Assembly (NCBI RefSeq): GCF_000473045.1
Contig: NZ_AXAY01000002.1
Coordinates: 186,001-250,000 of the forward strand
DNA from: Bradyrhizobium sp. WSM3983
GTDB lineage: Bacteria > Pseudomonadota > Alphaproteobacteria > Rhizobiales > Xanthobacteraceae
Direction: 5' to 3'
Length of the DNA stretch: 64,000 nucleotides
Both the position numbers and the translations under genes were made by a program. How positions within the stretch are numbered: position 1 is the stretch's first letter; each line of letters opens with the position of its first letter. The notes below the pieces were generated by a model. The model ran no database searches. It was given only the letters and a program-made list of their open reading frames with translations, and was not told the DNA's origin. This document shows, in pieces, positions 1-10,138 of the stretch.

Positions 1-1
1 C

Positions 2-886
2 TACAGCCGCGCCATTCTCGACGTGCCGGGAACTCGCCTGATCGCGATCGATCGCGACCGCACGGCGATTGCCGGCGGCGCCGAGCTGGTCGCGCACGCA
101 GCCGGTCGGCTGACGCTGGTCGAAGACCGCTTCTCGAATCTCGCCGAGGTCTGCGCGGCGCAAGGCGTCGGTGCGGTCGACGGCGTCGTGATGGACGTCG
201 GGGTGTCCTCGATGCAGCTCGACCAGGCCGGTCGGGGCTTCTCGTTTCGCCTCGACGGTCCGCTCGACATGCGCATGGGACAGGTGGGGCCGACGGCCGC
301 CGATGTCGTCGCACGTGCCTCGGAAAGCGATCTCGCCGACATCATCTATCTCTTCGGCGAAGAGCGGCATTCGCGCCGCGTCGCCCGCGCCATCGTGGCT
401 GATCGGCAGGAGACGCCGTTCACCACCACGCGCGCGCTCGCCGATCTCGTCGGCAGGGTGGTGCGCTCGAAGCCCGGCGACATTCATCCGGCGACGCGGA
501 CGTTCCAGGCCCTGCGCATCTTCGTCAATGAAGAGCTCGAGGAGCTCCAGACCGCGCTCGCCGCGGCCGAGCGCGTGCTCAAGCCCGGCGGCCGTCTGGT
601 CGTGGTCTCGTTTCATTCGCTGGAAGACCGCATCGTCAAGAATTTCCTCTCCGAGCGGTCCAAGACCGGCGGCGGCTCGCGCCATCTGCCGGAAGTGGCG
701 CAAGGCGCGCCGAGCTTCCAGCTTTTGACGCGGCGGCCCGTGGTCGCCGGCGAGGCGGAGGTTGCGCATAATCCCCGCGCCCGTTCCGCAAAATTGCGCG
801 CGGCCGAGCGCACCTCGGCGCCGGCGCATGACGACGCCGAGCCATCGTCCTGGCCAAGACTCTCCGACGTGATGAGGGGAGGTTAG
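2..886 (+). CDS. rsmH: 16S rRNA (cytosine(1402)-N(4))-methyltransferase RsmH, 5' end missing
   Basis: The product methylates N4 of C1402 in 16S rRNA using S-adenosylmethionine; the gene was formerly called mraW. The reading frame is open from base 2, so the start codon and the first part of the SAM site lie outside the window. The visible protein starts in the segment before IAIDRD, the acidic end of the second strand of the SAM fold. Further on are [22 protein letters not shown] and [13 protein letters not shown], all typical of RsmH. The stop lies 3 bases before ftsL, as expected for the start of a dcw cluster. The C-terminal tail is basic and of low conservation. I am very sure of the family. 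Confidence 0.96.
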   Translation, partial: YSRAILDVPGTRLIAIDRDRTAIAGGAELVAHAAGRLTLVEDRFSNLAEVCAAQGVGAVDGVVMDVGVSSMQLDQAGRGFSFRLDGPLDMRMGQVGPTAADVVARASESDLADIIYLFGEERHSRRVARAIVADRQETPFTTTRALADLVGRVVRSKPGDIHPATRTFQALRIFVNEELEELQTALAAAERVLKPGGRLVVVSFHSLEDRIVKNFLSERSKTGGGSRHLPEVAQGAPSFQLLTRRPVVAGEAEVAHNPRARSAKLRAAERTSAPAHDDAEPSSWPRLSDVMRGG

Positions 887-889
887 CGT

Positions 890-1282
890 ATGCGCTTCAT
901 ACACCTTCTCGTCATCGGCGCGCTGATCTTCGCGGCCGCCTATGTCTACCGGATCAAGATGGACTCCACCGCCCGCACCGAGAAGGTGCTGCGGCTGCAC
1001 GCGGAAATCCGCGAGCAGCGCGACGCGATCGCGCAGCTGCGCTCCCAATGGGCCAAGCTCGATGCGCCGCTGCGCCTGCAGGGTCTCGTCGAGCGGCATC
1101 TGCCGCTCAAGCCCGTCAACGGCACGCAATATGATTCATTGAAGAACCTGCCGGACCGTCCGCCGCGGATGTTCAGGCCGGGGGAGCCTGATCCGATCGG
1201 GTCCATGATCAACACCATCGAAGCCGCGAGCGATCCGGAGAGCGTGACGGGCTCGGTGCCTCAGCCCGAGGACAAGCAATGA
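890..1282 (+). CDS. ftsL: Cell division protein FtsL
   Basis: A small bitopic divisome protein of 130 residues that links FtsQ/FtsB to the septal synthases FtsW and FtsI in the inner membrane. The first 20 residues form one membrane segment (IHLLVIGALIFAAAYVYRIK), followed by a heptad-like coiled coil at about residues 25-60. The C-terminal third is rich in Pro and charged residues. FtsL proteins are poorly conserved in sequence, so the call rests on size, topology and position between rsmH and ftsI. The stop overlaps the ftsI start in an ATGA, suggesting translational coupling. Confidence 0.88.
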   Translation: MRFIHLLVIGALIFAAAYVYRIKMDSTARTEKVLRLHAEIREQRDAIAQLRSQWAKLDAPLRLQGLVERHLPLKPVNGTQYDSLKNLPDRPPRMFRPGEPDPIGSMINTIEAASDPESVTGSVPQPEDKQ

Positions 1283-3030
1283 GCGCTGTTCCGGCCAAAC
1301 CCACCGAGCGGCCAGCTGAGCCCTGGCGGCAGCGCCTGATCCGCAGCCTGCTCTACGGGCGCAATGTCGATCGGGCCGCGAAGGCGCGCGCGCGCGTCGG
1401 CCTGGCGATGCTGGCTTTTGCCCTGGTCTATGCCCTGATCGGCAGCCGGCTCGTGATGTTCGCGATCGGCGCCGACGCCCACAGCGCGCGGCGCGCCGCC
1501 TCGCAGGAAGTGGTTGCGACCGCGCGGCCCGACATCGTCGACCGCAACGGCGCGATTCTGGCAACCGACGTCAAGGCGGCCAGCATGTTCGGCGAGCCGC
1601 GCCGCATCATCGACAAGGACGAGGCGATCGAGCTTCTGACCGCGACGGTGCCCGACCTCGACGAAGCCGAGGTGCGCGAGCGCCTGTCGACGCGCAAGGG
1701 GTTCGTCTGGTTGAAGCGCGAGATCACGGCGAAGCAGCAGCAGGACATCCACAAGCTCGGCTTGCCCGGCATCGGCTTCCTGCGCGAGAACAAACGCGTC
1801 TATCCGACCGGCAACGAGGTCGCCCACCTCATCGGTCTGGTCAACATCGACAACCAGGGCATCGCCGGCATGGAGAAGTGGCTCGACAATCAAGGGCTCG
1901 CCGATCTCCACCGTGCCGGCTTTGCCACCGACCGCTTGCAGAAGCCGGTCGAGCTGTCTGTGGACTTACGCGTCGAGCATGCGCTGCGCGACGAGTTGTT
2001 GAAGGCAAAGGAGAAATTCCACGCCAAGGCGGCCTCAGGGCTTGTCACAAACGTCAACACCGGCGAAATCATCGCGATGGTCTCGGTGCCGGATTTCGAT
2101 CCGAACAATCCGAAGGAAGCGCACGACCCGGACCGCATCAACCGCCTGACCACGGGCGTCTACGAGATGGGCTCGACCTTCAAGGCCTTCACGCTCGCGA
2201 TGGCGCTCGACACTGGCAAGTATGGTCTCGACTCGCTGTGGGACGCGCGCGGGCCGCTGCACTACGGCAAGTTCGCGATCCATGACGACGAGCCGAAGGG
2301 CCGTTTCCTGAACATGAAAGAGGTGTTCACCTTTTCCTCCAACGTCGGCGCGGCGCGGATTGCGCTGTCGCAGGGGGTGGAAGCGCACAAGGCGTTCCTG
2401 CGCAAGATGGGCCAGATGGAGCGGCTGCGCACCGAGTTGCCGGAGAGCGCCTCGCCGATCCTGCCGCGGCGTTGGAGCGATCTGAACACCATCACCATCG
2501 CGTTCGGCCATGGCATAGCGGTGGCTCCCTTGCAGGCGGTGATGGGCGTCAGCGCGCTCGCCAATGGCGGTCTTCTGATTCCCCCCACCTTCCTCAAGCG
2601 CTCCGAGGAAGAAGCCCGCGCGATCGCCAAGCGTGTGATCAAGCCCGAGACCTCGGACAAGATGCGCTTCCTGATGCGGCTGAATGCCGAGATCGGCACC
2701 GCCAAGAGGGCCAACGTTCCCGGTTACTATATCGGCGGCAAGACCGGCACTGCCGAAAAGGTGGTCAACGGCCGCTATGCCAAGAAGAAGGTACTGACCG
2801 CGTTCACCGCGATCCTGCCGGCCGACAAGCCGAAATACCAGCTGCTGATCATGCTGGACGAGCCGCAGCCGCTGAAGGAAACCTACGGCTTGATCACCTC
2901 AGGCTGGAACGCCGTTCCGACCGCCGGCAACGTCATTAGCCGCATCGGGCCGCTCCTCGGCATCGAGCCCCGCTACGACCTGCCGCCCGCGGACCGCCTT
3001 ATTCTTGCAGCATCCAGGACAACCCAGTAA
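1279..3030 (+). CDS. ftsI: Peptidoglycan D,D-transpeptidase FtsI (PBP3)
   Basis: Class B penicillin-binding protein of 583 residues that cross-links septal peptidoglycan in the periplasm. A membrane anchor lies at about residues 40-62, followed by the pedestal domain. The transpeptidase domain shows all three active-site motifs: STFK with Ser299 and Lys302, SSN at 353-355, and KTGT at 488-491. The start overlaps the ftsL stop by 4 bases, which fixes the start choice. Length fits the family. FtsW, its glycosyltransferase partner, lies further down the same cluster. Confidence 0.97.
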   Translation: MSAVPAKPTERPAEPWRQRLIRSLLYGRNVDRAAKARARVGLAMLAFALVYALIGSRLVMFAIGADAHSARRAASQEVVATARPDIVDRNGAILATDVKAASMFGEPRRIIDKDEAIELLTATVPDLDEAEVRERLSTRKGFVWLKREITAKQQQDIHKLGLPGIGFLRENKRVYPTGNEVAHLIGLVNIDNQGIAGMEKWLDNQGLADLHRAGFATDRLQKPVELSVDLRVEHALRDELLKAKEKFHAKAASGLVTNVNTGEIIAMVSVPDFDPNNPKEAHDPDRINRLTTGVYEMGSTFKAFTLAMALDTGKYGLDSLWDARGPLHYGKFAIHDDEPKGRFLNMKEVFTFSSNVGAARIALSQGVEAHKAFLRKMGQMERLRTELPESASPILPRRWSDLNTITIAFGHGIAVAPLQAVMGVSALANGGLLIPPTFLKRSEEEARAIAKRVIKPETSDKMRFLMRLNAEIGTAKRANVPGYYIGGKTGTAEKVVNGRYAKKKVLTAFTAILPADKPKYQLLIMLDEPQPLKETYGLITSGWNAVPTAGNVISRIGPLLGIEPRYDLPPADRLILAASRTTQ

Positions 3031-3113
3031 TCAACTGGTGTGGCCATCGCCGGTGCTGATTCGGCTTTTCCTGACGATTCGGCTTTCCGGCGCGGCATGT
3101 CGACTGGAAGACC

Positions 3114-4586
3114 ATGAAGCTGCGTGAACTCTTGGGTCAGGACGTTTTGGGCAACGATGCCGCGATCGAGCCCGCTGTCGCGGCGCTCGAGGTGAGCGGC
3201 GTTGCGCTCGACAGCCGCGTGGTCAAGCCGGGCGATCTCTTCTTTGCGCTCGCCGGCAGCAAGACCGACGGCTCGCGCTTTATCGATGCTGCCATCGCCG
3301 CCGGCGCCGTGGCTGTGGTCGGCGATCACGCGCCTGATAGCAGCAAGGTGCCGTTCATCCCTGTCGCCAATCCGCGCCGCGCGCTCGCACTGGCTGCAGC
3401 AAGATTCTTCCCGACCCAGCCCGCGACGATCGCGGCGGTAACCGGAACCAGCGGCAAGACCTCGGTTGCCGCGTTCACGCGCCAGATCTGGGAGCGGCTT
3501 GGCCACGCCTCGGCCAGCATCGGCACCATCGGCCTCGTCTCGCCGAAGCGCACCGTTTACGGTTCGCTGACGACGCCGGATCCGATCGCACTGCACCGGC
3601 AGCTCGATGAGATCGCGCGCGAGGGCGTGACGCATCTCGCCTTTGAAGCGTCGTCGCACGGCCTCGATCAATATCGTCTCGACGGTGTGCGCGTCTCCGC
3701 CGGAGGCTTCACCAATCTCTCGCGCGACCACATGGATTATCATCCGACCGTCGCGCATTATCTCGCGGCAAAACTCAGGCTGTTCCGCGAGCTCGTGCCA
3801 CCCGGCGGCGCCGCGGTGATCTCGGCTGATCATGATTGCTCGGCGGAGGCGATCGATGCCGCCAAGTCGCGCGGTCTGCGCGTGATGGCGGTCGGCCGTC
3901 ACGGCGACGGGGCGGGTGAGGGCATCCGCCTCACCGAAGCCGCGGTCGAAGGCTTTTCGCAAAAGCTCGCACTCGAACATCGTGGCAAGCGCTATGCGGT
4001 CCGGTTGCCGCTGGTCGGCGAATTCCAGATCGAGAACGCGCTGGTGTCGGCCGGTCTTGCCATCGGCACCGGCAGCGATGCGGCCAACGTGTTTGCGAGC
4101 CTGGAACATCTCGAAGGCGCCAAGGGCCGGCTCGAGCGCGTCGGCGAGCGCAACGGCGCGCCGATCTTCGTCGACTATGCGCACAAGCCCGATGCGTTGG
4201 CGAAGGCGCTGCAGGCGCTGCGTCCCTATGCGAAGCGCAGGCTGATCGTCGTGTTCGGCGCCGGCGGCGATCGCGACGCCGGCAAGCGGCCGATCATGGG
4301 CGAAATCGCGGCTGAACATGCCGATCGTGTCATCATCACCGACGACAATCCGCGCAGCGAGAAGCCGGAAGCCATTCGCGCCGCGATCCTCGCCACCGCC
4401 AAGGGTGCGCGCGAAATTGGTGACCGCGCGGCTGCGATCCGCGCCGCGATCGAGGAACTGGAAGATGGCGACGCGCTGCTCGTTGCCGGCAAGGGCCACG
4501 AGACCGGGCAGATCGTCGGCAGTGAGGTCCTGCCGTTCAGTGATCACGAGGCGGTTGCCGCCGCATTAGCATCGAGGGTCGCATGA
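3114..4586 (+). CDS. murE: UDP-MurNAc-L-Ala-D-Glu:meso-diaminopimelate ligase MurE
   Basis: Cytoplasmic Mur ligase that adds the third residue of the stem peptide with ATP. The protein has 490 residues with the N-terminal UDP-binding domain, the P-loop GTSGKTS at 111-117 and the C-terminal Rossmann domain. The motif DNPR at 411-414 is the known marker for meso-diaminopimelate, as opposed to lysine, so the peptidoglycan should be of the A1gamma type. The start lies 83 bases after ftsI. The stop overlaps murF in an ATGA. Confidence 0.97.
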   Translation: MKLRELLGQDVLGNDAAIEPAVAALEVSGVALDSRVVKPGDLFFALAGSKTDGSRFIDAAIAAGAVAVVGDHAPDSSKVPFIPVANPRRALALAAARFFPTQPATIAAVTGTSGKTSVAAFTRQIWERLGHASASIGTIGLVSPKRTVYGSLTTPDPIALHRQLDEIAREGVTHLAFEASSHGLDQYRLDGVRVSAGGFTNLSRDHMDYHPTVAHYLAAKLRLFRELVPPGGAAVISADHDCSAEAIDAAKSRGLRVMAVGRHGDGAGEGIRLTEAAVEGFSQKLALEHRGKRYAVRLPLVGEFQIENALVSAGLAIGTGSDAANVFASLEHLEGAKGRLERVGERNGAPIFVDYAHKPDALAKALQALRPYAKRRLIVVFGAGGDRDAGKRPIMGEIAAEHADRVIITDDNPRSEKPEAIRAAILATAKGAREIGDRAAAIRAAIEELEDGDALLVAGKGHETGQIVGSEVLPFSDHEAVAAALASRVA

Positions 4587-5962
4587 GCGGGCCACTATGG
4601 ACGGTTGCCGAGGTGGCGCGTGCGCTCGGCGCGACCGGATCATTCCCGGACACGGCGATCGACTTCGTCACCCAGGACAGCCGCCTGGTGAAGCCCGGCA
4701 GCCTGTTCGTGGCGCTATCCGGCACGCCGAGCGGCGGCTTCATCTCGGCCTTCGCCAGCGCACGCGACGGCTGGGAGTTCGCGGACAAGGCGGAAGCGTC
4801 AGGTGCGGTCGCGATGATCGTGCCGCATGAGATCGCGGGCGTTCAAATTCCGCAGATCGTCGTGAAGGACACGTTGATCGACGGCCTCTGGGGCCTCGCC
4901 CGCGCCGCACGCGCGCGTTTCAACGGGCCGGTGATCGGGCTGACCGGCAGTGCCGGCAAGACCAGCACCAAGGAGTTTCTGGCTGCCTATCCCAATGCCT
5001 ATGCGAGCCCTTCGAGCTTCAACAATTTCTGGGGCATGCCGCTGACGCTGTGCAATGCGCGGCCCGATGCCAGCCTCTGGGTCGTCGAGATGGGCATGAA
5101 CCAGACCGGTGAGATCGCGCGGCTCAGTGAATTGACGCGGCCGACGGTGGCGCTCGTCGTCAACGTCCAGCCGGTGCATCTGGAGAAGCTCGGCTCGCTC
5201 GACGCGATCCGCCGCGAGAAGGTGTCGATCGCGCTCGGCCTGCCCGAGGATGGTGTGCTGGTGCTGCCGGCAGGGCTCAAGGCATCCGAATGGAAGGGCA
5301 AGGTGGTGCGCTTTGGCGAGAAGGCCGAGGTGCACGAGGTGACGCACGCCCCGCATGGCGAGAGCTGGCAGGTCGTGGCCGCGATCGGCAAGAAGGAGAT
5401 CGCCTTCAGCCTCACGCCGGGGGCGCCGCACCGCGTGCAGAATGCGCTCGCCGCGCTCGCTTCTGTTCACGCCGCGCATCTCGATGTCGCGACGCTTGCG
5501 ATCAAGCTCGACCGCGTCGGCATCATGAGTGGCCGCGGCGTGGAGCAGGCAGTCGGCGGTGTCACCGTGATCGACGACAGCTTTAACGGTAATCCGGCGA
5601 GCGTTGCTGCTGCGCTGCAAAGCCTCCAGGCGCGCAACATGACCGGCGGCCGCCGCATTGCGGTGCTGGGCGACATGCTGGAACTAGGCGACGACGCACG
5701 AAGCTACCACACCGCGCTGACCACGCATCTCGACGGCATCGACGGCATTTATTGCGTTGGGCCCCTGATGCGGCACCTCTATGACGCGCTTCCCGCCGGG
5801 AAGGGGCTCGGCTGGCACGACGATCCCGCCACGCTAAAGCCGGGCGAGGTCGCGGGCCTGTTGAAGGCAGGCGATGTCGTGGTTGTCAAGGGCAGCAAGA
5901 AGATGTTCTGGGTCAACAAGTTTGTGCCGGGCCTAGTGGCCGCCTTGCAGGCAAAGGCGTAA
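4583..5962 (+). CDS. murF: UDP-MurNAc-tripeptide:D-Ala-D-Ala ligase MurF
   Basis: Cytoplasmic ATP-dependent ligase that adds D-Ala-D-Ala to give UDP-MurNAc-pentapeptide, using the product of Ddl from the same cluster. The protein has 459 residues with the P-loop TGSAGKTSTK at about 121-130, the segment VVEMGMNQTGEI and the C-terminal VIDDSFNGNPASV and LGDMLELG motifs of MurF. The ATGA overlap with murE fixes the start. Another Mur ligase is unlikely, because MurC, MurD and MurE are present separately. Confidence 0.97.
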   Translation: MSGPLWTVAEVARALGATGSFPDTAIDFVTQDSRLVKPGSLFVALSGTPSGGFISAFASARDGWEFADKAEASGAVAMIVPHEIAGVQIPQIVVKDTLIDGLWGLARAARARFNGPVIGLTGSAGKTSTKEFLAAYPNAYASPSSFNNFWGMPLTLCNARPDASLWVVEMGMNQTGEIARLSELTRPTVALVVNVQPVHLEKLGSLDAIRREKVSIALGLPEDGVLVLPAGLKASEWKGKVVRFGEKAEVHEVTHAPHGESWQVVAAIGKKEIAFSLTPGAPHRVQNALAALASVHAAHLDVATLAIKLDRVGIMSGRGVEQAVGGVTVIDDSFNGNPASVAAALQSLQARNMTGGRRIAVLGDMLELGDDARSYHTALTTHLDGIDGIYCVGPLMRHLYDALPAGKGLGWHDDPATLKPGEVAGLLKAGDVVVVKGSKKMFWVNKFVPGLVAALQAKA

Positions 5963-6133
5963 ACTGCTTAAGGCGCTGTTCCCGAATCCCACCGTTTTGC
6001 CACCGTTTTGCGGCGCGAAGCCGGCAGGTTTCTTAGAGGTCGCCCGACCGATGATGAAGACCAGCGAATGCGCGTGAGGCGAAATCTACGTCTGAAAGAG
6101 CCTGCGTGCGAAAGGCGCCATAGGACCGTCTGA
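5963..6133. other. murF-mraY spacer with short tandem repeat
   Basis: No gene is seen here. The unit CCACCGTTTTG occurs twice in direct tandem at 5989-5999 and 6000-6010. A plausible ribosome binding site, AGGA at 6121-6124, precedes the mraY start. The longer gap than at most mur junctions leaves room for an internal promoter, but I cannot point to one. Confidence 0.4.
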
Positions 6134-7237
6134 ATGTTTTACTGGCTGATCGAACTCTCCAACACATTTCCGGGCTTCGGTGCAGTACGCACCGTTCTGA
6201 ACGTTTTTCGCTACATCACCTTCCGCACCGGCGGCGCCGTCGTCACCGGCGCGCTGTTCGTGTTCCTGTTCGGGCCCTGGATCATCGATCATTTGCGCAT
6301 CCGCCAGGGCAAGGGTCAGCCGATCCGCACCGACGGTCCGCAATCGCATCTGGCCAAGAAGGGCACGCCCACCATGGGCGGGCTGATGATCCTGTCCGGC
6401 CTCACGGTCGGCACGGTGCTGTGGTGCAATCCGCTCAATCCCTATGTCTGGATCGTGCTTGCGGTGACGCTCGGCTTCGGCTTCGTCGGTTTCTATGACG
6501 ATTACCTCAAGGTGACCAAGCAGACCACGAGCGGGTTCGGCGGCAAGCTTCGCCTGCTGATCGAGGCGGTCATCGCGCTGGTCGCCTGCTATGCGCTGGT
6601 GCGGCTGAACCGCGATCCTGCGTCGACCGCGCTGACGATTCCCTTCCTGAAGGACACCATGCTGCATTTCGGCTGGTTCTTCATCGTGTTCGGCGCCTTC
6701 GTCATCGTCGGCGCCGGCAATGCGGTGAACCTCACCGACGGTCTCGACGGCCTCGCCATCGTGCCCGTGATGATCGCGACCGCGAGCTTTGCGATGATCG
6801 CCTATCTCGCCGGCAACGCGGTGTTCGCCGACTATCTCCAGATCAAATATGTCGCCGGCACCGGCGAACTTGCGGTGCTGTGCGGCGCGCTGCTGGGCGC
6901 AGGACTAGGCTTCCTCTGGTTCAACGCGCCGCCGGCCTCCATCTTCATGGGCGACACCGGCTCGCTCGCGCTCGGCGGCATGCTGGGCTCGATCGCGGTC
7001 GCGGTGAAGCACGAGATCGTGCTCGCGGTGATCGGCGGCCTGTTCGTGCTGGAGGCGGTCTCCGTCATCGTGCAGGTGGTGTCGTTCAAGCTGACGGGCA
7101 AGCGCATCTTCCGCATGGCGCCGATCCACCACCATTTCGAGCAGCTCGGCTGGACCGAGCCGCAGATCGTGATCCGCTTCTGGATCATCTCGGTGATGCT
7201 GGCTCTCGCCGGCCTCTCCACGCTGAAGCTGCGCTGA
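6134..7237 (+). CDS. mraY: Phospho-MurNAc-pentapeptide transferase MraY
   Basis: Integral inner membrane enzyme that transfers phospho-MurNAc-pentapeptide from UDP to undecaprenyl phosphate, forming lipid I. It has 367 residues and about ten membrane segments. Characteristic motifs are KKGTPTMGG near residue 75, FYDDYLK with its paired Asp, [13 protein letters not shown] and the histidine loop MAPIHHHFE near the end. The last is the MraY signature that separates it from WecA-type relatives. It lies 10 bases before murD. Confidence 0.97.
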   Translation: MFYWLIELSNTFPGFGAVRTVLNVFRYITFRTGGAVVTGALFVFLFGPWIIDHLRIRQGKGQPIRTDGPQSHLAKKGTPTMGGLMILSGLTVGTVLWCNPLNPYVWIVLAVTLGFGFVGFYDDYLKVTKQTTSGFGGKLRLLIEAVIALVACYALVRLNRDPASTALTIPFLKDTMLHFGWFFIVFGAFVIVGAGNAVNLTDGLDGLAIVPVMIATASFAMIAYLAGNAVFADYLQIKYVAGTGELAVLCGALLGAGLGFLWFNAPPASIFMGDTGSLALGGMLGSIAVAVKHEIVLAVIGGLFVLEAVSVIVQVVSFKLTGKRIFRMAPIHHHFEQLGWTEPQIVIRFWIISVMLALAGLSTLKLR

Positions 7238-7247
7238 CGGTATCACG

Positions 7248-8648
7248 ATGATCCCGGTTACATCCTTCGCCGGCAAGACGATCGCGGTGTTCGGCCTCGG
7301 CGGCTCTGGGCTCGCCTCCTGCCACGCGTTGAAGGCCGGTGGCGCCGAAGTGATCGCCGCCGACGACAATGCCGAGAACGTCGCCAAGGCGGCGCAGGCC
7401 GGTTTCATCACCGCAGATTTGCGCAACGTCTCGTGGTCGAATTTCGCTAGCCTCGTGCTCGCGCCCGGCGTGCCGCTCACGCATCCGGTGCCGCATTGGA
7501 GCGTGCTGAAAGCGCGAGAGGCGGGTGTCGAGGTGATCGGCGACATCGAGCTATTTTGCCGCGAGCGGCGCCGTCACGCACCGAACGCGCCATTCGTCGC
7601 CATCACCGGCACCAACGGCAAGTCGACCACCACGGCTTTGATCGCGCATCTGACAAAGGTAGCCGGCTACGACACCCAGATGGGCGGCAATATCGGCACC
7701 GCGATCCTGTCGCTGGAGCCGCCGCGCATGGGCCGCGTCCATGTGATCGAGATGTCGTCCTACCAGATCGACCTCGCGCCCTCGCTCGATCCCTCGGTCG
7801 GCATTTTGCTCAATGTCAGCGAAGACCACATCGACCGTCACGGCGCGATCGAACATTACGCTGCGGTGAAGGAGCGCCTGGTTGCGGGCGTGCAGGCAGG
7901 CGGCACATCGATCGTCGGCGTCGACGACGGCTTTTGCCGCGACATTGCCGACCGGCTCGACCGCGCCGGCAAGAATGTGGTGCGCATCTCCGTCAGGAAT
8001 CCGTTGGCGAGCGGCATCCATGTCGAGCACGGCACCATCGTGCGCACCGCGGGCGGCGCCCGCAGCGAAATCGCCACGCTCGGCGGCATTGGTTCGCTGC
8101 GCGGCCTGCACAATGCGCAGAATGCGGCGTGCGCTGCCGCTGCGGCGCTCGCGATGGGCATGAGCCTTGATGTCTTGCAGAATGGTCTGCGCAGCTTTCC
8201 CGGCCTCGCGCATCGCATGGAGCAGGTCGGCCGCCGCGGCAATGTGCTGTTCGTCAACGACTCCAAGGGCACCAACGCCGACGCCACCGCGCATGCGCTG
8301 TCGTCCTTTGCCGACATTTTCTGGATCGCCGGCGGCAAGCCGAAAGCGGGCGGCATCACGAGCCTCACGGGCTTCTTTCCGCGCATCCGAAAAGCCTATC
8401 TGATCGGCGAAGCCGCGCCGGAGTTTTCGGGAACGCTGGGCAGCGAGGTCGCGCACGAGATCAGCCAGACGCTAGACGTCGCCGTCGAGCACGCCGCGCG
8501 CGATGCGGAAGCATCGGGCCTTACGGACGCGGTCGTGCTGCTGTCGCCGGCCTGCGCCTCCTTCGACCAGTACCGCAACTTCGAAATCCGCGGCACCAGG
8601 TTCCGCGAGCTGGTGCAGGCGCTGCCGGGCGTGAAGCCGGTGGTGTGA
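7248..8648 (+). CDS. murD: UDP-MurNAc-L-alanine:D-glutamate ligase MurD
   Basis: Cytoplasmic Mur ligase adding D-glutamate to UDP-MurNAc-L-Ala. It has 466 residues. The N-terminal Rossmann domain starts with [10 protein letters not shown], the P-loop GTNGKSTT lies at about 121-128, and [11 protein letters not shown] and the C-terminal [12 protein letters not shown] are MurD hallmarks. The start follows mraY by 10 bases. Downstream, a large perfect inverted repeat separates it from ftsW. Confidence 0.97.
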   Translation: MIPVTSFAGKTIAVFGLGGSGLASCHALKAGGAEVIAADDNAENVAKAAQAGFITADLRNVSWSNFASLVLAPGVPLTHPVPHWSVLKAREAGVEVIGDIELFCRERRRHAPNAPFVAITGTNGKSTTTALIAHLTKVAGYDTQMGGNIGTAILSLEPPRMGRVHVIEMSSYQIDLAPSLDPSVGILLNVSEDHIDRHGAIEHYAAVKERLVAGVQAGGTSIVGVDDGFCRDIADRLDRAGKNVVRISVRNPLASGIHVEHGTIVRTAGGARSEIATLGGIGSLRGLHNAQNAACAAAAALAMGMSLDVLQNGLRSFPGLAHRMEQVGRRGNVLFVNDSKGTNADATAHALSSFADIFWIAGGKPKAGGITSLTGFFPRIRKAYLIGEAAPEFSGTLGSEVAHEISQTLDVAVEHAARDAEASGLTDAVVLLSPACASFDQYRNFEIRGTRFRELVQALPGVKPVV

Positions 8649-8653
8649 GGTCC

Positions 8654-8729
8654 GTAGGATGGGTAGAGCGAAGCGAAACCCATCGCTCCCGTGGAATTGA
8701 TGGGTTTCGCTTCGCTCTACCCATCCTAC
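8654..8729. repeat. Perfect 31-bp inverted repeat between murD and ftsW
   Basis: Bases 8654-8684 are exactly complementary to 8699-8729, with a 14-base loop. The arm begins GTAGGATGGGTAGAGCGAAG. It is a complete small palindromic unit of the kind that recurs in intergenic space of Bradyrhizobium. In RNA it would form a very stable hairpin 5 bases after the murD stop. It could act as a processing site, mRNA stabiliser or partial terminator. There is no T tract after it. Confidence 0.9.
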
Positions 8730-8814
8730 AATTCGAAACATCCACGCTCCCTTAACCCCCCGGTAACCAACCTCGGCGACCAATGGACGGACCTCTGTCC
8801 GAAAGCGGTCGCCC

Positions 8815-9966
8815 ATGCTCTCCCGTGAAGAACGCACCCCCTTTACCGAGTGGTGGTGGACCGTCGATAAGCCGCTGCTCGGCGCGATCCTGGTGTTGAT
8901 GCTGACCGGCGTCATCCTGTCGCTGGCGGCGAGCCCGCCGGTCGCGACCCGCATCGGGCTCGATCCCTTCCACTTCTTCAGCCGGCACGTGATGTTCCTG
9001 GCGCCGTCCTTCATGGTGCTGGTCGGCGTCTCCTTCCTGTCGCCGCGCGCGATCCGGCGAAGCGCGCTGATCATCTTCACCATCAGCATCATCCTGATCG
9101 TGGTGACGCTCGCGATCGGCCCCGAGGTCAAGGGCTCCCGGCGCTGGATCACGCTGCTCGGCGTCAACATCCAGGCCTCCGAAATCGCCAAGCCCTCGTT
9201 TGTCGTCATCGCGGCGTGGCTGTTCGCGGAATCGACCAAGCGGCCGGAGATGCCGGCGACCTCGATGGCGCTGGTGCTGCTGCTGATGCTGGTGTCGCTG
9301 CTGGTGATGGAGCCGGATTTCGGTCAGACCATGCTGATCCTGATGGTGTGGGGCGCGCTGTTCTTCATCGCGGGCATGCGCATGATCTGGGTGTTCGGCC
9401 TAGCCGGGGCTGCCGCAGCCGGCCTGTTCAGCGCCTATCTGTTTGTTCCGCACGTGGCAGGACGCATCAAGCGCTTCATGAACCCGGGCTCCGGTGACAC
9501 GTTTCAGGTCGATACCGCGATGGAAGCCTTCTACAACGGCGGCTGGTTTGGCCTCGGACCGGGCGAGGGCATCGCCAAGCGCAGCCTGCCGGACAGCCAC
9601 ACCGACTTCGTGTTCGCGGTCGCCGCCGAAGAGTTCGGCATCATCCTGTGCCTGGCGATGCTGACGCTGTTCGCCTTCGTCGTCATCCGCACGCTGTCAC
9701 GCGCCTATGCCAATGAGGACATGTTCTCGCGCTTTGCGGCTTCGGGCCTTGCGATCCTGTTCGGCGTTCAGGCAGCGATCAACATGTCGGTCAACCTTCA
9801 GCTCATCCCCGCCAAGGGCATGACGCTGCCGTTCATTTCCTACGGCGGCTCCTCGATCGTGTCGCTGTCTTATGGCGTCGGCATGATGCTGGCCCTGACG
9901 CGATTGCGCCCGCGCACCGAGGTCGAGGCAAGCGGGCACGCAGAGGCGATGCGCAGCTACGCGTGA
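8815..9966 (+). CDS. ftsW: Septal peptidoglycan glycosyltransferase FtsW
   Basis: SEDS-family integral membrane polymerase that works with FtsI to build septal glycan from lipid II. It has 383 residues and about ten membrane segments. Recognisable motifs are GSRRWI followed by the region QASEIAKPSFV, EPDFGQTMLI, and the C-terminal KGMTLPFISYGGSS of the SEDS family. The first ATG follows a GC-rich leader without an obvious strong binding site. Placement between murD and murG points to FtsW rather than RodA. Confidence 0.95.
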   Translation: MLSREERTPFTEWWWTVDKPLLGAILVLMLTGVILSLAASPPVATRIGLDPFHFFSRHVMFLAPSFMVLVGVSFLSPRAIRRSALIIFTISIILIVVTLAIGPEVKGSRRWITLLGVNIQASEIAKPSFVVIAAWLFAESTKRPEMPATSMALVLLLMLVSLLVMEPDFGQTMLILMVWGALFFIAGMRMIWVFGLAGAAAAGLFSAYLFVPHVAGRIKRFMNPGSGDTFQVDTAMEAFYNGGWFGLGPGEGIAKRSLPDSHTDFVFAVAAEEFGIILCLAMLTLFAFVVIRTLSRAYANEDMFSRFAASGLAILFGVQAAINMSVNLQLIPAKGMTLPFISYGGSSIVSLSYGVGMMLALTRLRPRTEVEASGHAEAMRSYA

Positions 9967-9976
9967 CAGGTCTCGT

Positions 9977-10110
9977 GTCCCGGACAAGCGCAGCGAAGCG
10001 GAGCGCAGAGCCGGGACCCAGAAATGCGGCTGGCATGGGCCCCGGTTCAGCAGCGCACCACGCCGCAAGGTGCGGCGTGCGCCCGGGGCACGTGCACCCG
10101 GCTCGCAATG
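9977..10110. repeat. Palindromic repeat mosaic between ftsW and murG
   Basis: The spacer holds GTCCCGG at 9977-9983 paired with CCGGGAC at 10011-10017, and a second GC-rich hairpin around 10055-10090. This type of sequence (hairpins beginning with a GTCCCGGAC-like arm) is a common intergenic repeat in Bradyrhizobium. It fills nearly the whole gap and leaves no clear ribosome binding site for murG. Confidence 0.6.
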
Positions 10111-10138
10111 ACCGAAAACTCCCTGTAAAACGCCTGCC

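Noticed and set aside
2973..4547. Open reading frame of 524 codons on the - strand
   Set aside because: It is antisense to murE and shows no motif. Long antisense frames are common at this GC content.
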